Source of the DNA: Paracoccaceae bacterium
GTDB lineage: Bacteria; Pseudomonadota; Alphaproteobacteria; Rhodobacterales; Rhodobacteraceae
Reading direction: 5' to 3'
DNA: 7,376 nucleotides
NCBI GenBank assembly: GCA_026982515.1
Contig: JALSGY010000519.1
Location: 1-7,376, forward strand
Positions 7,126 to 7,376 of this stretch are shown one piece after another. The first letter of the stretch is position 1. Every line of letters starts with the position of its first letter. The notes under the pieces are model-generated. The model saw nothing but the letters and a program-made list of their open reading frames with translations, did no database searches and was not told the DNA's origin. The position numbers were made by a program, and so were the translations under genes.

Positions 7126-7162
7126 GAGAAAAACGGCCCGGATAGACCTATTTCGGCCGTTT
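7126..7162 (-). terminator. Likely intrinsic terminator downstream of tRNA-Ser
   Basis: On the minus strand, AAACGGCC (7162-7155) and GGCCGTTT (7138-7131) form a perfect 8-bp stem around a 16-nt loop. The stem runs into TTTTTCTC. It lies about 100 nt beyond the 3' end of tRNA-Ser in the direction of its transcription, which suits an end to the tRNA transcript. The loop is longer than ideal. On the plus strand there is no T-tract after the stem. Confidence 0.5.
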
Positions 7163-7259
7163 CGCGCCCACCGAGGTGAACAGCCCACCGGCGTAACCCT
7201 TGAAAACAACGGAAAAATCCGAGCGCCGCGCGGGAAGAGAAACATTCCTCACAGGACAG

Positions 7260-7349
7260 TGGCGGAGAGACAGGGATTCGAACCCTGGAGACGGTTTCCC
7301 GCCTACACGCGTTCCAGGCGTGCGCCTTCGACCACTCGGCCACCTCTCC
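7260..7349 (-). tRNA. tRNA-Ser, anticodon GGA
   Basis: The minus strand gives a complete 90-nt class II tRNA. The acceptor arm is GGAGAGG paired with TCTCTCC, followed by G and an encoded CCA (7262-7260). The D-arm region contains TGGCCGAGTGGTCGAAGG. The anticodon stem is CACGC/GCGTG with loop CTGGAAC, giving anticodon GGA (decodes UCC/UCU serine codons). A long variable arm follows, as expected for tRNA-Ser, and the T arm is CAGGG-TTCGAAT-CCCTG. The 3' end faces the accessory genes. An open frame through it (MAEWSKAHAWNA...) is the usual false protein produced by translating tRNA-Ser. Confidence 0.97.
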
Positions 7350-7360
7350 TTGCGGTGTTT

Positions 7361-7366
7361 CGTATA
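7361..7366 (-). promoter_or_regulatory. Candidate -10 element of tRNA-Ser
   Basis: TATACG on the minus strand lies 11 nt before the mature tRNA 5' end, so transcription would start about 4-6 nt upstream of the tRNA. The matching -35 element would fall just outside the window and cannot be checked. Confidence 0.35.
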
Positions 7367-7376
7367 GTCATTTGCT

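Larger units (their letters stand above)
6862..7259. other. Non-coding stretch between the operon and tRNA-Ser
   Basis: About 400 bp without a supported gene. The part nearest the operon (about 6880-6970) is GC-rich and has no clear structure beyond the candidate promoter. The part from about 7040 to 7110 is distinctly more AT-rich and holds the related GCGTT repeats. A likely terminator for the tRNA follows at 7126-7162. Short open frames exist here, but none has a convincing start, protein signature or neighbour. This is the natural place for a junction between chromosome and accessory DNA, but no duplicated attachment sequence is visible. Confidence 0.6.

Noticed and set aside
7047..7343. 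98-residue minus-strand open frame beginning MAEWSKAHAWNACRRE
   Set aside because: It is the translation of tRNA-Ser and its downstream non-coding DNA, a well-known annotation artefact.
1..7376. CRISPR array, insertion sequence or riboswitch
   Set aside because: No regularly spaced repeats, no transposase and no recognisable aptamer were seen on either strand.

Overview
The window looks like an accessory segment, probably a mobile defence island, in an alphaproteobacterial chromosome. The evidence is the moderately high GC content and a three-gene recombinase cassette (DUF2924 protein, serine recombinase, small HTH protein) that I know mainly from Alphaproteobacteria. This is recognition by eye; no database search was run.

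Layout. Positions 2-2057 (+ strand) hold the cassette: the 3' part of a DUF2924 gene cut by the window edge, a complete 436-residue serine recombinase, and a 135-residue HTH protein. Both junctions are ATGA overlaps, so the three are almost certainly co-translated. Positions 2062-6861 (- strand) hold a tight three-gene operon that converges on the cassette with only 4 bp between the stop codons. In transcription order it encodes a 217-residue N6-adenine methylase-like protein with a clear SAM-binding motif but no visible NPPY catalytic motif, a 537-residue Eco57I-type methylase with NPPY and a variant SAM motif, and an about 847-residue fusion of an N-terminal GIY-YIG (T5orf172-like) domain to a superfamily 2 helicase/translocase. 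The genes overlap by 4 and 8 nt. Positions 6862-7259 hold no supported gene, but contain a possible near-leaderless promoter, a cluster of short related repeats and a likely terminator. Positions 7260-7349 (- strand) hold a complete tRNA-Ser(GGA) whose 3' end faces the accessory genes.

How the genes may work together. The minus-strand operon reads as a restriction-modification-like or anti-phage system. The two methylase-like proteins would modify or recognise host DNA. The helicase would translocate along DNA, and its GIY-YIG domain is the only visible nuclease candidate. No separate specificity subunit or classical endonuclease gene is seen. The recombinase cassette is a plausible mobility module for the island, and the tRNA-Ser is a possible landmark of the chromosomal side. 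An attachment-site duplication is not visible, because the left end of the element lies outside the window.
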